Part shown: piece after piece, positions 16,851 through 24,917 of the stretch
How positions within the stretch are numbered: position 1 is the stretch's first letter
How the letters are laid out: each line of letters opens with the position of its first letter
Source of the DNA: Aquimarina agarilytica ZC1
Lineage (GTDB): Bacteria; Bacteroidota; Bacteroidia; Flavobacteriales; Flavobacteriaceae
Reading direction: 5' to 3'
DNA length: 38,361 nt
NCBI RefSeq assembly: GCF_000255455.1
Contig: NZ_JH621279.1
Span: forward strand, 1-38,361
Position numbers and translations under genes: made by a program
The notes under the pieces: model-generated
Seen by the model: the letters and a program-made list of their open reading frames with translations, nothing else
Databases searched by the model: none
What the model was told of the DNA's origin: nothing

Positions 16851-17204
16851 TCACTTCTTATATTGATATACATTTAATGCAGTATTCAAAATTTGTTGAA
16901 TTCTTTGTTTAGGAATATCTTTTAGTGGATCAATAGCTAAAGATTTCATTCTTTTACGATTTCCAGTTTCTAATTCTGGATCATTTAAATATTTACCTTC
17001 AACAAAAAGAATATAAGGAATTCCTGTTTTTTTAGTTACAGCCAAAAAGCATAACATTTTATTTTTAAAACTAAAACAAGGTGTTCCCCATTTTAATGTT
17101 TCGGTAATACCACTATGCTGTTCAAGTATAATAGTTCTTAAACTTAACAAACAACTTTTATTAGGCTCTTCTTTATTAAAATAATAGGTAGCTACCTCTT
17201 GCAT
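16851..17204 (-). CDS. DUF1801 / YdhG-like domain protein
   Basis: A small 117-residue soluble protein of the DUF1801 (CyaY/YdhG-like) fold. Marks are the helix ILEQHSGITETLKWGTPCFSFKNKMLCFLA (about 27-57), the glycine/proline turn KKTGIPYILFVEGK and the tail LKDIPKQRIQQILNTALN. The ETLKWGxPxF element is the hallmark of the family. Function is unknown; some members are proposed to bind iron or act as adaptor proteins. It is the last of three genes on the minus strand behind a WYL regulator and a GyrI-like gene, 11 bp after the latter, so co-expression is likely. Confidence 0.85.
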   Translation of the reverse strand: MQEVATYYFNKEEPNKSCLLSLRTIILEQHSGITETLKWGTPCFSFKNKMLCFLAVTKKTGIPYILFVEGKYLNDPELETGNRKRMKSLAIDPLKDIPKQRIQQILNTALNVYQYKK

Positions 17205-17215
17205 TTGACATACAC

Positions 17216-17674
17216 TTAATTGATAGCTACAAAAATATCAACTTCTGCCTCATTTATATTTTTTGATCGCTCATCATAAATTTCAAAATCAACAGAATAA
17301 GCTCTATTTAAATCTGACTCCCATATTTTCATCCATTCATTAATTATTAAATTTTGAGTAAGGTCTCCTTTAGCAATAATTTTGGTATATGCTCCTGCCC
17401 CGAATGATTTTCCAATCATACCACTTGGAACAACATCCAAACTAGTCACTTTACAACCTATTATAGCGGTATATGGATGATTATGGTCTCCTTCATAATC
17501 GGTATACAGCGAATAAATACGATCATCAATTTTATTAGAAATCTGATCTATGATAGCCTCTTCCATAAATTGTTTCCACAATTCGGGAATCTGCTTTGCC
17601 GCCTGACCGTTTTTATTTGTAGTTTTTACAGCAATTCCAATAATTTTAAAAGCTTCAATGTTTACTTTTTTCAT
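17216..17674 (-). CDS. GyrI-like / AraC effector-binding domain protein
   Basis: A 152-residue stand-alone ligand-binding domain of the GyrI/SOUL-like family, found C-terminally in AraC or MerR regulators or alone. It starts with the typical strand VNIEAFKIIGIAVKTTN, continues with IPELWKQFMEEAI, and has the paired strands YTAIIGCKVTSLDVVPSGM and YTKIIAKGDLT. The E. coli relative SbmC/GyrI inhibits DNA gyrase, but free-standing homologues are mainly small-molecule binders or hydrolases of cyclopropanoid compounds. The gene lies 38 bp downstream of the WYL regulator. A CAAAATTA (reverse of TAATTTTG) at 17697-17704 could be an internal -7 box. Confidence 0.85.
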   Translation of the reverse strand: MKKVNIEAFKIIGIAVKTTNKNGQAAKQIPELWKQFMEEAIIDQISNKIDDRIYSLYTDYEGDHNHPYTAIIGCKVTSLDVVPSGMIGKSFGAGAYTKIIAKGDLTQNLIINEWMKIWESDLNRAYSVDFEIYDERSKNINEAEVDIFVAIN

Positions 17675-17712
17675 TGTTTTATGTTTTGGTTTACTGCAAA
17701 ATTATTACAGCT

Positions 17713-18435
17713 TTATGCCAAGGGTATGTCAGGGGTATGCCACTTTTTTTTACATTGCTCCATATATTGCTGGAATGTAATTTTATGTGGTTCAAAATGC
17801 CTATTTAAAATAGTTAGGCTCTGTATACAATCCAATCGAAAGGACCTAAATTCATTTTTTAGACGACAAAAAGCAATTAGAATCCAATTATTTTGAGTGG
17901 TATACAAGGCAAAAGCTTCCACTTCGCGTTGTGAATATTCTTTTTTTAAAGAAACATATTCAATAGAAATAAGCTGGTAGTTCGCTATTGTTGATTGAAT
18001 TTTAATTAAGTAGTTACTGCTTTTATCACCTTCAATATTATTCCGAATCTGTATCCTATTGGCAAGCAATGCAGTTTTTTCTTTTTGCGAATACTTTAAA
18101 GTTGCTTTTATTTTGGTTATGGCACTTTCATAAAAGTGCACCAAAGATGCATCTTTGTTCTGTTTTATTAAATATTCAGCTGTTAATAAGGCATTAGCTT
18201 CTTCTTGTGTAAACATTACGGGAGGGAGTGTATAGCCTTCCATAATGGTATAGCCCTTGCCTTCTTCGGTTATAATAGGAACTCCAGATTGTTCTAAAGT
18301 TCGGATATCTCGATACACCGTTCTCATACTTACACCATGCTTTTCAGCAATTGCTCTGGCTGTGACTATTCGTTTTGACTGTAATTGAGTCAAAATTGCT
18401 GTCAATCGCGTCAGTCTTGGTTTATCATTTGCCAT
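17713..18435 (-). CDS. YafY-type transcriptional regulator with HTH_11 and WYL domains
   Basis: DNA-binding regulator of 240 residues. The N-terminal winged helix (about 8-65) has RIVTARAIAEKHGVSMRTVY and RDIRTLEQSGVPI, the usual YafY signature. The WYL sensor domain (about 135-210) ends in the arginine-rich FCRLKNEFRSFRLDCIQSL. The tryptophan-tyrosine-leucine triad itself is altered to NNWILIAF, which is common in the family. It probably controls its own unit with the GyrI-like and DUF1801 genes downstream, since this trio is often found together in Bacteroidota. The ligand is unknown. Confidence 0.9.
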   Translation of the reverse strand: MANDKPRLTRLTAILTQLQSKRIVTARAIAEKHGVSMRTVYRDIRTLEQSGVPIITEEGKGYTIMEGYTLPPVMFTQEEANALLTAEYLIKQNKDASLVHFYESAITKIKATLKYSQKEKTALLANRIQIRNNIEGDKSSNYLIKIQSTIANYQLISIEYVSLKKEYSQREVEAFALYTTQNNWILIAFCRLKNEFRSFRLDCIQSLTILNRHFEPHKITFQQYMEQCKKKWHTPDIPLA

Positions 18436-18482
18436 TTTATATTCTTAACTAGAACGCCTAATGTGGATTGAACGACTAGACT

Positions 18483-18512
18483 CAAAAATATTCTTTTAAA
18501 AATTACATTCAA
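18483..18512 (-). promoter_or_regulatory. candidate promoter of the WYL regulator unit
   Basis: On the minus strand TATTTTTG (18490-18483) is an exact TAnnTTTG box. A TTG (18512-18510) lies 19 nt upstream, overlapping the 3' end of the lipoprotein gene. A start near 18476 would give a leader of about 40 nt. Confidence 0.45.
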
Positions 18513-18912
18513 AATTTTCTGGCTTCCAAATAATTCTCCCTTCATTAAGTGTATTAATAGCTAATTTTAGTGTTCCATAACTCCCAATAATTTCACCAGA
18601 ACAATCTTCAACTAAAAAAACTGAATCTATTAATGGATGACAGTCAGCAAAAATAAAAACTGAATCCCCTTTATATTCTGTTTGAACTATATAAAAATAC
18701 TTAGCCTCATCTGGATTTTCTTCTAAAAGCTTAATTTCAGCTGCTAACCAAGCTAAATCTTTAGTTGGATTTTCAACAGAGCATATTTGCTTTGTTTTGG
18801 ATATTTCTACAATTTCATTCTTAGGGTTTTCATCATCACTATGACATGACAACATACAATTTAATGAAAAACAAATACATAAAACTTTAACTAAAAAAAT
18901 GGGCTTCATCAT
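18496..18912 (-). CDS. small lipoprotein of unknown function
   Basis: A 138-residue protein with a lipoprotein signal peptide: basic start, hydrophobic FLVKVLCICFSLNCM, lipobox MLSC with Cys about 23, then HSDDENPKNE. Acidic residues right after the Cys fit the lipoprotein export signal for surface display described in some Bacteroidota. The mature part carries four further cysteines (ICSVEN, DCHPL, DCSGE and the C-terminal ECNF), which suggests one or two disulfides. I recognise no domain. It is 58 bp from pcm on the same strand and may be co-transcribed with it. Confidence 0.65.
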   Translation of the reverse strand: MMKPIFLVKVLCICFSLNCMLSCHSDDENPKNEIVEISKTKQICSVENPTKDLAWLAAEIKLLEENPDEAKYFYIVQTEYKGDSVFIFADCHPLIDSVFLVEDCSGEIIGSYGTLKLAINTLNEGRIIWKPENFECNF

Positions 18913-18970
18913 TTATAAAATTTACATTCATAAAGTAGATGCACTGTTTTTACAAAGGTTGCTTGTATAA

Positions 18971-19618
18971 TTAATTTTTATCTGCTAACATGGGTACAAA
19001 TCTAAACTCACCAAACTCTTGCTTTTGAAATGTTTTTTCGTCTGTTCTAATATATAAATGCATAATCTGCGGATCATTCCCTACAGGAATTACCAAGCGC
19101 CCGCCAATAGCCACTTGACTTAATAAGGCTTTGGGTACAAATGGTGCTCCTGCAGTAACAATTATGGATTGAAAAGGGGCTTCTTCGGGCAATCCCTTAT
19201 ATCCATCACCAAAAATTAAACGTTTGGGTCGGTAATTTAATTTAGGTAGTAATTTTTGAGTGCTTTTAAACAATTCTTGCTGCCTTTCAATAGAATACAC
19301 TTTAGCTCCCAATGTACATAATACAGCAGTTTGATAGCCCGAACCTGTGCCTATTTCCAACACTTTATCTCCCTTTTTAACCTGCATTAATTCTGTTTGA
19401 AAAGCCACCGTAAACGGGTGAGAAATAGTTTGGGAAGCGCCAATCGGAAAAGCCTTATCCTGATAAGCATGATTTTCAAAAGAAGAATCCAAAAACAAAT
19501 GCCTTGGTATACTATTAATTGCTGTTAAAACAGCGGTATCCTTTATCCCCTTTTTCATAAGCGTTTCCACTAATAATTTTCGTTTTCCTTGGTGTTTGGG
19601 TAGATCTTTATGGAGCAT
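18971..19618 (-). CDS. pcm: protein-L-isoaspartate O-methyltransferase
   Basis: Repairs age-damaged proteins by methylating L-isoaspartyl residues with SAM. At 215 residues it is the normal length. Motifs are the N-terminal RHLFLDSSFENHAYQDKAFPIG, the substrate-contact ASQTISHPFTVAFQTELM, the SAM loop VLEIGTGSGYQTAVL (about 85-99), the acidic VYSIERQ and post-motif II IIVTAGAPFVPKALLSQVAIGGRLVIPVG. All expected motifs are intact. The ATG at 19618 begins MLHKDLPKHQGKRKLLVETL, in line with homologues. It diverges from the Gfo/Idh gene across about 200 bp. Confidence 0.96.
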   Translation of the reverse strand: MLHKDLPKHQGKRKLLVETLMKKGIKDTAVLTAINSIPRHLFLDSSFENHAYQDKAFPIGASQTISHPFTVAFQTELMQVKKGDKVLEIGTGSGYQTAVLCTLGAKVYSIERQQELFKSTQKLLPKLNYRPKRLIFGDGYKGLPEEAPFQSIIVTAGAPFVPKALLSQVAIGGRLVIPVGNDPQIMHLYIRTDEKTFQKQEFGEFRFVPMLADKN

Positions 19619-19815
19619 AGTTTTTTATTATATTGTAAAAATAAACTATTACGTTATTTTTTTTTGACCTAAATTTAAAATAAGCCGCTTTATCGCTTAT
19701 TTTTGTTTTAAATAGACGATTAACTGGCTTATAAAATATAAGACCATAACTTTCAATTTTAAGGATTGTTTAAAATTGAATTCAATTCCACTACTGTGGG
19801 TTAAAACATTAATAT

Positions 19816-20781
19816 ATGCTTAAAGCAGGAGTTCTTGGAGCGGGACACTTAGGAAAAATTCACCTCCGATTATTAGCACAATCCGAACATTATGAATTAA
19901 TAGGTTTTTATGATGCCGATGAAATTCATGCCCAACAGATTGTAAAAGAATTTGGATACACCTATTTTGATTCTATTACTAAATTGATTAAAGCTGTAGA
20001 TGTTGTGGATATTGTAACCCCTACTTTTGCTCATTTTGAAACTGCTAAAAAAGCTATTGAAAGTGGTAAACATGTATTTATTGAAAAACCCATTACCAAT
20101 ACTGTCGCTGAGGCGGAAGAATTAATTGCACTAGCCAAAAAACATCATGTAAAAGGACAAGTAGGTCATGTGGAACGTTTTAACCCTGCCTTTACTGCCG
20201 TGAATGATAAAATAAACAATCCCATGTTTATTGAAACCCATCGTTTGGCTGAATTTAATCCGCGAGGTACCGATGTCCCTGTGGTATTAGATTTAATGAT
20301 CCATGATATTGATGCAATTTTAAGTGTTATTGATTCGGATGTTAAAAATGTAACGGCAAGTGGCGTTGCCGTTATTAGTGAAACTCCCGATATTGCCAAT
20401 GCGCGTATTGAGTTTGAAAATGGTTGTGTGGCCAACTTAACGGCAAGTCGTATTTCATTAAAAAATATGCGTAAAACACGTTTTTTTCAAAAAGACGCTT
20501 ACATATCAGTTGACTTTTTTGAAAAGAAATGTGAGGTTGTTAAAATGAAAGATGCGCCTAAAGAACCTGGCGAGTTTGATATGATTTTGCAAAATGCCGA
20601 AGGAGTGCAAAAGCAAATCTATTTTGAAAACTCTGAAATTGGAGATAATAATGCCATTTTAGATGAGTTAAATGCTTTTGCTACTGCTATTACTAATGAT
20701 ACCACACCAATTGTGAGTTTGGAGCAAGCTACGGCTGCTTTAAAAGTGGCTTTAGCCGTTATTGAAGATTTTTCAGTATAG
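19816..20781 (+). CDS. Gfo/Idh/MocA family NAD(P)-dependent oxidoreductase
   Basis: Predicted NAD(P)-dependent sugar or cyclitol dehydrogenase, substrate unknown. The 321 residues contain an N-terminal Rossmann fold with the dinucleotide loop GVLGAGHLGKIH (about 5-16), the catalytic EKPITNTVAEAEEL (Lys about 95), and the C-terminal alpha/beta domain with VGHVERFNPAFTAV and the active-site His region VLDLMIHDIDAIL. It lies 3 bp before the YggS-type gene, so the two are very probably co-transcribed and possibly translationally coupled. Confidence 0.9.
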   Translation: MLKAGVLGAGHLGKIHLRLLAQSEHYELIGFYDADEIHAQQIVKEFGYTYFDSITKLIKAVDVVDIVTPTFAHFETAKKAIESGKHVFIEKPITNTVAEAEELIALAKKHHVKGQVGHVERFNPAFTAVNDKINNPMFIETHRLAEFNPRGTDVPVVLDLMIHDIDAILSVIDSDVKNVTASGVAVISETPDIANARIEFENGCVANLTASRISLKNMRKTRFFQKDAYISVDFFEKKCEVVKMKDAPKEPGEFDMILQNAEGVQKQIYFENSEIGDNNAILDELNAFATAITNDTTPIVSLEQATAALKVALAVIEDFSV

Positions 20782-20784
20782 TTT

Positions 20785-21465
20785 ATGAGTACACAAATTT
20801 CAAAAAATATTACCGAGTTAAAACAACAACTTCCAGAGCAAGTAAGCTTAGTTGCCGTTTCTAAAACCAAACCCATTGAAGATTTACAAGAAGCCTATAA
20901 TGCGGGACAGCGTATTTTTGGTGAAAATAAAATTCAGGAAATGGCTCAAAAGTGGGAAGCCCTTCCTAAGGATATTGAATGGCATATGATTGGGCATGTA
21001 CAAACCAATAAGGTCAAATACATGGCACCCTTTGTACATTTAATTCATGCCGTGGATAGTTTTAAATTGCTTAAAGAAATTAACAAACAGGCTTTAAAAA
21101 ACAATCGTATTATACATTGTTTGTTACAGCTTAAAATTGCTGAAGAGGATTCAAAGTTTGGTCTTTCATTAGAAGCTCTTACTGATATATTAAATCACCA
21201 AGAATTAAGTGAGTTCAATAATATCGTAATCACTGGGTTTATGGGTATGGCTAGTTTTACTTCAGACGAAAGTCAGCTTAAAGAAGAATTTAACTATTTA
21301 AAAACACAGTTTGACACCCTAAAACAACAAAAACAAACACCAAATATACAGTTAAAAACGCTATCCATGGGAATGAGTGGCGACTACCCTATTGCAATTT
21401 CCTGCGGAAGTACTATGGTTAGAGTAGGAAGTGCTATTTTTGGAGCTAGGAATTATAAGAATTAA
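20785..21465 (+). CDS. YggS/PROSC family PLP-binding homeostasis protein
   Basis: A single-domain TIM-barrel protein that binds pyridoxal 5'-phosphate and keeps free PLP and amino-acid pools balanced. It has 226 residues, the usual length. The PLP lysine is in VAVSKTKP (Lys27). Other marks are FGENKIQEMAQKWE, WHMIGHVQTNKVKYM, the phosphate-binding LSMGMSGDYPIAI and the end GSTMVRVGSAIFGARNY. It follows the Gfo/Idh gene by 3 bp. Its stop TAA (21463-21465) lies in the leading heptads of the second copy of the composite repeat. Confidence 0.95.
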   Translation: MSTQISKNITELKQQLPEQVSLVAVSKTKPIEDLQEAYNAGQRIFGENKIQEMAQKWEALPKDIEWHMIGHVQTNKVKYMAPFVHLIHAVDSFKLLKEINKQALKNNRIIHCLLQLKIAEEDSKFGLSLEALTDILNHQELSEFNNIVITGFMGMASFTSDESQLKEEFNYLKTQFDTLKQQKQTPNIQLKTLSMGMSGDYPIAISCGSTMVRVGSAIFGARNYKN

Positions 21466-21550
21466 GAATTTTTTTGAATTCTTCAAAAAAATTCTTTGAA
21501 ACCAACAACAGACAACCAACAACTGACAACTAAAACTACCAACAACTAAA
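21456..21550 (+). repeat. composite intergenic repeat, copy 2
   Basis: Two TAAGAAT heptads (21456-21469) contain the upstream stop codon. They run into a perfect inverted repeat, GAATTTTTTTGAA (21466-21478) and its complement (21482-21494), with a TTC loop, so GAATTC is again at the centre. Then come AACTGAC-type heptads in near-perfect 7-nt register: AACAGAC, AACCAAC, AACTGAC, AACTAAA (21507-21534), a 9-nt break, and AACTAAA (21544-21550). The downstream TTG start is 9 bp away. Order, orientation and position match the copy at 4515-4606. Confidence 0.75.
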
Positions 21551-21559
21551 AAAAAGAAT

Positions 21560-22933
21560 TTGTACGCCATACTTGATATAGAAACTACGGGAGGGAAATT
21601 TAATGAAGAAGGCATTACCGAAATTGCTATATACAAATTTGACGGTCATAAAGTAATAGATCAGTTTATTAGCTTAGTAAATCCCGAAAGACCTATTCAA
21701 CCTTTTGTAGAAAAACTTACTGGCATTAACAGTGCTATGCTCAAAAGTGCTCCTAAGTTTTATGAAGTCGCCAAACGCATTGTTGAAATTACCGAAAATA
21801 GCATCATTGTTGCTCATAACGCTGTTTTTGATTATCGTATTTTACGGACTGAATTCCGTAGATTAGGCTATAAATTTGAAAAAAACTCACTTTGTACCGT
21901 TGAACTTTCTAAAGAATTGCTACCGGAGCAAGAATCACATAGTTTAGGAAAGCTTGTCCGCTCTTTAGGAATTCCTATTGCCGATCGTCATAGAGCTAGT
22001 GGTGATGCCTTAGCTACTGTTGAGTTGTTCAAATTATTATTAAATAAAGATTTAGATAAAGAAATTATTACTCGAACAATTAAAGACTTAAATGTTCAAT
22101 ATAACGATAAGTTACAAGGCCTATTAACTGATTTACCTAGTAGTACGGGTATTTATTATATGTATAATAAAGAAGGAAAAATTATATACATAGGTAAGAG
22201 TAAGAATATCAAAAAACGCATTAATCAACATTTTGTAGCTACTAATAAAAAGGCAAAAGCAATTCAAAACGAAATTGATCGCATAAGTTTTGAAATAACC
22301 GGATCTGAAATGATTGCCTTACTACTAGAAAATGAAGAAATTAAACGACATAAACCTAAATATAATGTAGCTTTAAAACGTTCCATTTATACCCATGCCC
22401 TGTACCCTATTACAGATGATCATGGTTATATACATTTAAAATTACTAAAAGCTGACGGACGTAAGAAACACATTATAAGCTTTTCCAATAGGGATTCGGG
22501 TAAGGCTTTTTTACATAAAGTAAGCGAAATACATGGTCTTTGTGAAAAATTTACAGGTATATACACCGATAAGGGAAGTTGCTTTAAATTTCAAATTCAA
22601 GAATGTGCAGGAGCTTGTATTGGTAAAGAAGCTAAGGATGATTATAATTTAAGAGTGCGTAAAATTATTGAGCAATATACGTTTAGAGATAAAGATATGC
22701 TCATTATAAGTAAAGGAAGAGAAACTGGCGAAAAAAGTGTAACTCTTATTGAAAATAGTGAATTTAAAGGTTTTGGGTATTTCAAACTAAATCATCAAAT
22801 TTCTTCTTTAGAAATTATATACTCATTAATTACACCAATGCATCATAATAAAGATGCACAACATATTATTCAAACCCAACTACGTAAGGATCGAAGATTA
22901 AAAATAATGCCTTTACCTAAAAAGGTTGACTAG
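21560..22933 (+). CDS. DnaQ-like 3'-5' exonuclease fused to a GIY-YIG endonuclease domain
   Basis: A 457-residue two-nuclease protein. Residues 1-165 form a DEDDh exonuclease: AILDIETTGG (Asp6, Glu8), HNAVFDYRIL and HRASGDALATVEL. Residues 190-275 form a UvrC/Cho-like GIY-YIG domain with GIY at 197-199 and YIG at 210-212 (IIYIGKSKNIKKRINQHF), and the closing catalytic Glu in LLLENEEIKRHKPKYN. The last third has a cysteine cluster (KGSCFKFQIQECAGACIGKE), also seen in relatives. The start is TTG, the only reasonable one since exonuclease strand 1 begins immediately. A role in DNA repair, such as excision or trimming, is inferred. The composite repeat forms its leader. Confidence 0.9.
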   Translation: MYAILDIETTGGKFNEEGITEIAIYKFDGHKVIDQFISLVNPERPIQPFVEKLTGINSAMLKSAPKFYEVAKRIVEITENSIIVAHNAVFDYRILRTEFRRLGYKFEKNSLCTVELSKELLPEQESHSLGKLVRSLGIPIADRHRASGDALATVELFKLLLNKDLDKEIITRTIKDLNVQYNDKLQGLLTDLPSSTGIYYMYNKEGKIIYIGKSKNIKKRINQHFVATNKKAKAIQNEIDRISFEITGSEMIALLLENEEIKRHKPKYNVALKRSIYTHALYPITDDHGYIHLKLLKADGRKKHIISFSNRDSGKAFLHKVSEIHGLCEKFTGIYTDKGSCFKFQIQECAGACIGKEAKDDYNLRVRKIIEQYTFRDKDMLIISKGRETGEKSVTLIENSEFKGFGYFKLNHQISSLEIIYSLITPMHHNKDAQHIIQTQLRKDRRLKIMPLPKKVD

Positions 22934-23095
22934 TTAAAATAAGTAAATACTTATAATTTACAGTCATGAAAGGTATTCGTTGATACTCTTAGATAACTAG
23001 AAAGAATTAACTTACAATTAATATAAAACTAACTATCAACACATTAAAACTTAGAGAAACATTTTATATTAGATTTTAAATAATCGTTACGTAGA

Positions 23096-24016
23096 ATGAA
23101 GCATTTTTTTTTAATTAATTTTCTTATCACGCTATTTTTAACTTCACATGCCCAAGTTAATTTAAAAGAAACTAAGGAAAATAGATTTAAAACTTTTACA
23201 AGTGTTATAAAAAACAATGTAGTATCCATACCCGGGGATTTTAAAACTATAGGACATACATTCACTAAAGATTGGAAAACTACTGCTGCCTATGCCATTG
23301 GCACATTAGGCTTAATTACTACTGATAAAATAACTACCAATTTTTTACATCAACACATAGAACCACATATTAACTATAAACTTCCCAATATAGCTCCCAT
23401 AAATAATAAAGTTCCTTTTTTACATGATGCGGATGGTTATATAGGATTACCCATATTAGGCCTTTATGCCACATCAATTCTAATCAATAATAAAAAAGGA
23501 CAACGCATTGCTGCTAATGCTACTAAATCTTTGATTTACTCTTATATTATATCACATTTGGTTTTAAAATCTGTTTTTGCTCGAAACAGACCTATCAGAG
23601 ATGGTTACGACAATCCTGATAGTTTTACCAAAAACAATTGGGATTTTGGAAATTTCCATCCCATATATCCTGGTGTTAGGACAGATGGTACTTCATTTCC
23701 TTCATTACACGCAACTGCCTTTTTTGCTGTTGCAAAAGTGATGCAAATGGAATTTAATAATTATTGGATCCCTTATACTTTTATTGCAGGTGTTTTTTTT
23801 TCCCAAGTTGAAGATCATAATCATTGGATTTCTGATCTTGCAATAGGTGGACTGATTGGAACAATTATAGGGAAATCAATAGTTATAAATAGTAGGAAGC
23901 AGCAAAAATTAAAACAAAATGGGGTCACCAATTATAAGCCTGGTCAATTTAAAAAAATGATTTTACCACAAATTTCACATAATAAAATTGGTATACACTT
24001 TATTGCTACTTTTTAA
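23096..24016 (+). CDS. PAP2-family membrane phosphatase
   Basis: Type 2 phosphatidic acid phosphatase superfamily, probably dephosphorylating a lipid phosphate or pyrophosphate at the periplasmic face. The 306 residues begin with a signal peptide (LINFLITLFLTSHAQ). Motif 1 is K158-x6-R165P (KSVFARNRP), motif 2 is PSLH (202-205, where PSGH is usual), and motif 3 is S236Q-x5-H243-x3-D247, where the conserved Arg is replaced by Gln. Catalytic histidines and Asp are kept. A conserved NWDFGNFHPIYPGVRTDGTS lies before motif 2. Substrate could be undecaprenyl pyrophosphate or a lipid A phosphate; the sequence does not decide. Confidence 0.85.
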   Translation: MKHFFLINFLITLFLTSHAQVNLKETKENRFKTFTSVIKNNVVSIPGDFKTIGHTFTKDWKTTAAYAIGTLGLITTDKITTNFLHQHIEPHINYKLPNIAPINNKVPFLHDADGYIGLPILGLYATSILINNKKGQRIAANATKSLIYSYIISHLVLKSVFARNRPIRDGYDNPDSFTKNNWDFGNFHPIYPGVRTDGTSFPSLHATAFFAVAKVMQMEFNNYWIPYTFIAGVFFSQVEDHNHWISDLAIGGLIGTIIGKSIVINSRKQQKLKQNGVTNYKPGQFKKMILPQISHNKIGIHFIATF

Positions 24017-24116
24017 AAAATAAAATATTCTACAAGTTATTTTCATAATGAATCATCATAGATTATAGCTCTAAATATTTTATATTGTATTTTTATACTA
24101 TTATATTCTTTACATT

Positions 24117-24917
24117 TTGAAGAACCGCTTATACAACATCATTTTTAAAGCAGATACAAAAGAAGGAATCCTTTTTGATATTGTTTTACTTATTCTAATT
24201 GTTGCTAGTGTTGCCCTTGTAATGCTAGAAAGTGTTGTTCCTATAAATAATAAATACGGTCATTTTTTTGATATTTCAGAATGGATCATAACCATTTTAT
24301 TCTCAATAGAATATATTGTAAGAATTTATATAAGCCGAAGACCAAAAAAATATATTTTTAGTGGATTAGGTATTATTGATTTATTATCGCTTTTACCTAA
24401 ATATCTTTCTTATTTTTTAGTAGGCTCACATGCATTGGTTGCTTTACGTGCCTTACGCCTACTTCGTGTTTTTCGAATTTTAAAACTAGCGCGCTATATT
24501 GATGAATCTAACAAACTAGTATCCTCATTAAAAGCTAGTAAGGCCAAAATATCTGTTTTTTTAATGGCAGTTATTGTTTTATGCATTTTACTAGGAACTA
24601 TTATGTATTTAGTAGAAGGAGCAGATAACGGTTTTACTAGTATACCTCAAAGTGTTTATTGGTGTATTGTTACTATGACTACTGTTGGCTTTGGTGATAT
24701 TGCTCCAGCAACACCTTTAGGTAAATTAATAGCATCGCTAATTATGATCATTGGGTACGGTATAATTGCCGTTCCTACAGGTATTGTTAGTGCCGAATAT
24801 GCACAACAAAAAAGCAAAAAAAATAACATAAACCCCAATCAATGCCCGCAATGTGCCACTACTAAAATTAGCGAATCAGCTTCTTTTTGCCATAATTGCG
24901 GTCAAGCCTTAACTTAA
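24117..24917 (+). CDS. voltage-gated potassium channel with a C-terminal zinc ribbon
   Basis: Six-transmembrane Kv-type channel subunit, presumably tetrameric in the inner membrane. The 266 residues comprise S1-S3 (about 18-95), the S4 sensor RALRLLRVFRILKLAR (arginines every third residue), S5, pore helix and selectivity filter T189-V-G-F-G-D194 (preceded by TMT), and S6 IIGYGIIAVPTGIVSAEYAQQ. After S6 comes a short linker and a zinc ribbon, C243PQC246 ... C258HNC261. The start is TTG with no alternative nearby. The stop overlaps the miaA start (TAATG). The ribbon is the odd part; it may bind metal or respond to redox state. Confidence 0.9.
   Translation: MKNRLYNIIFKADTKEGILFDIVLLILIVASVALVMLESVVPINNKYGHFFDISEWIITILFSIEYIVRIYISRRPKKYIFSGLGIIDLLSLLPKYLSYFLVGSHALVALRALRLLRVFRILKLARYIDESNKLVSSLKASKAKISVFLMAVIVLCILLGTIMYLVEGADNGFTSIPQSVYWCIVTMTTVGFGDIAPATPLGKLIASLIMIIGYGIIAVPTGIVSAEYAQQKSKKNNINPNQCPQCATTKISESASFCHNCGQALT

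Noticed and set aside
17477..17896. 139-codon open frame on the plus strand
   Set aside because: It runs antisense across the GyrI-like gene, the gap and the end of the WYL regulator, all of which have clear family matches; its own Cys/Phe-rich translation looks like no protein.
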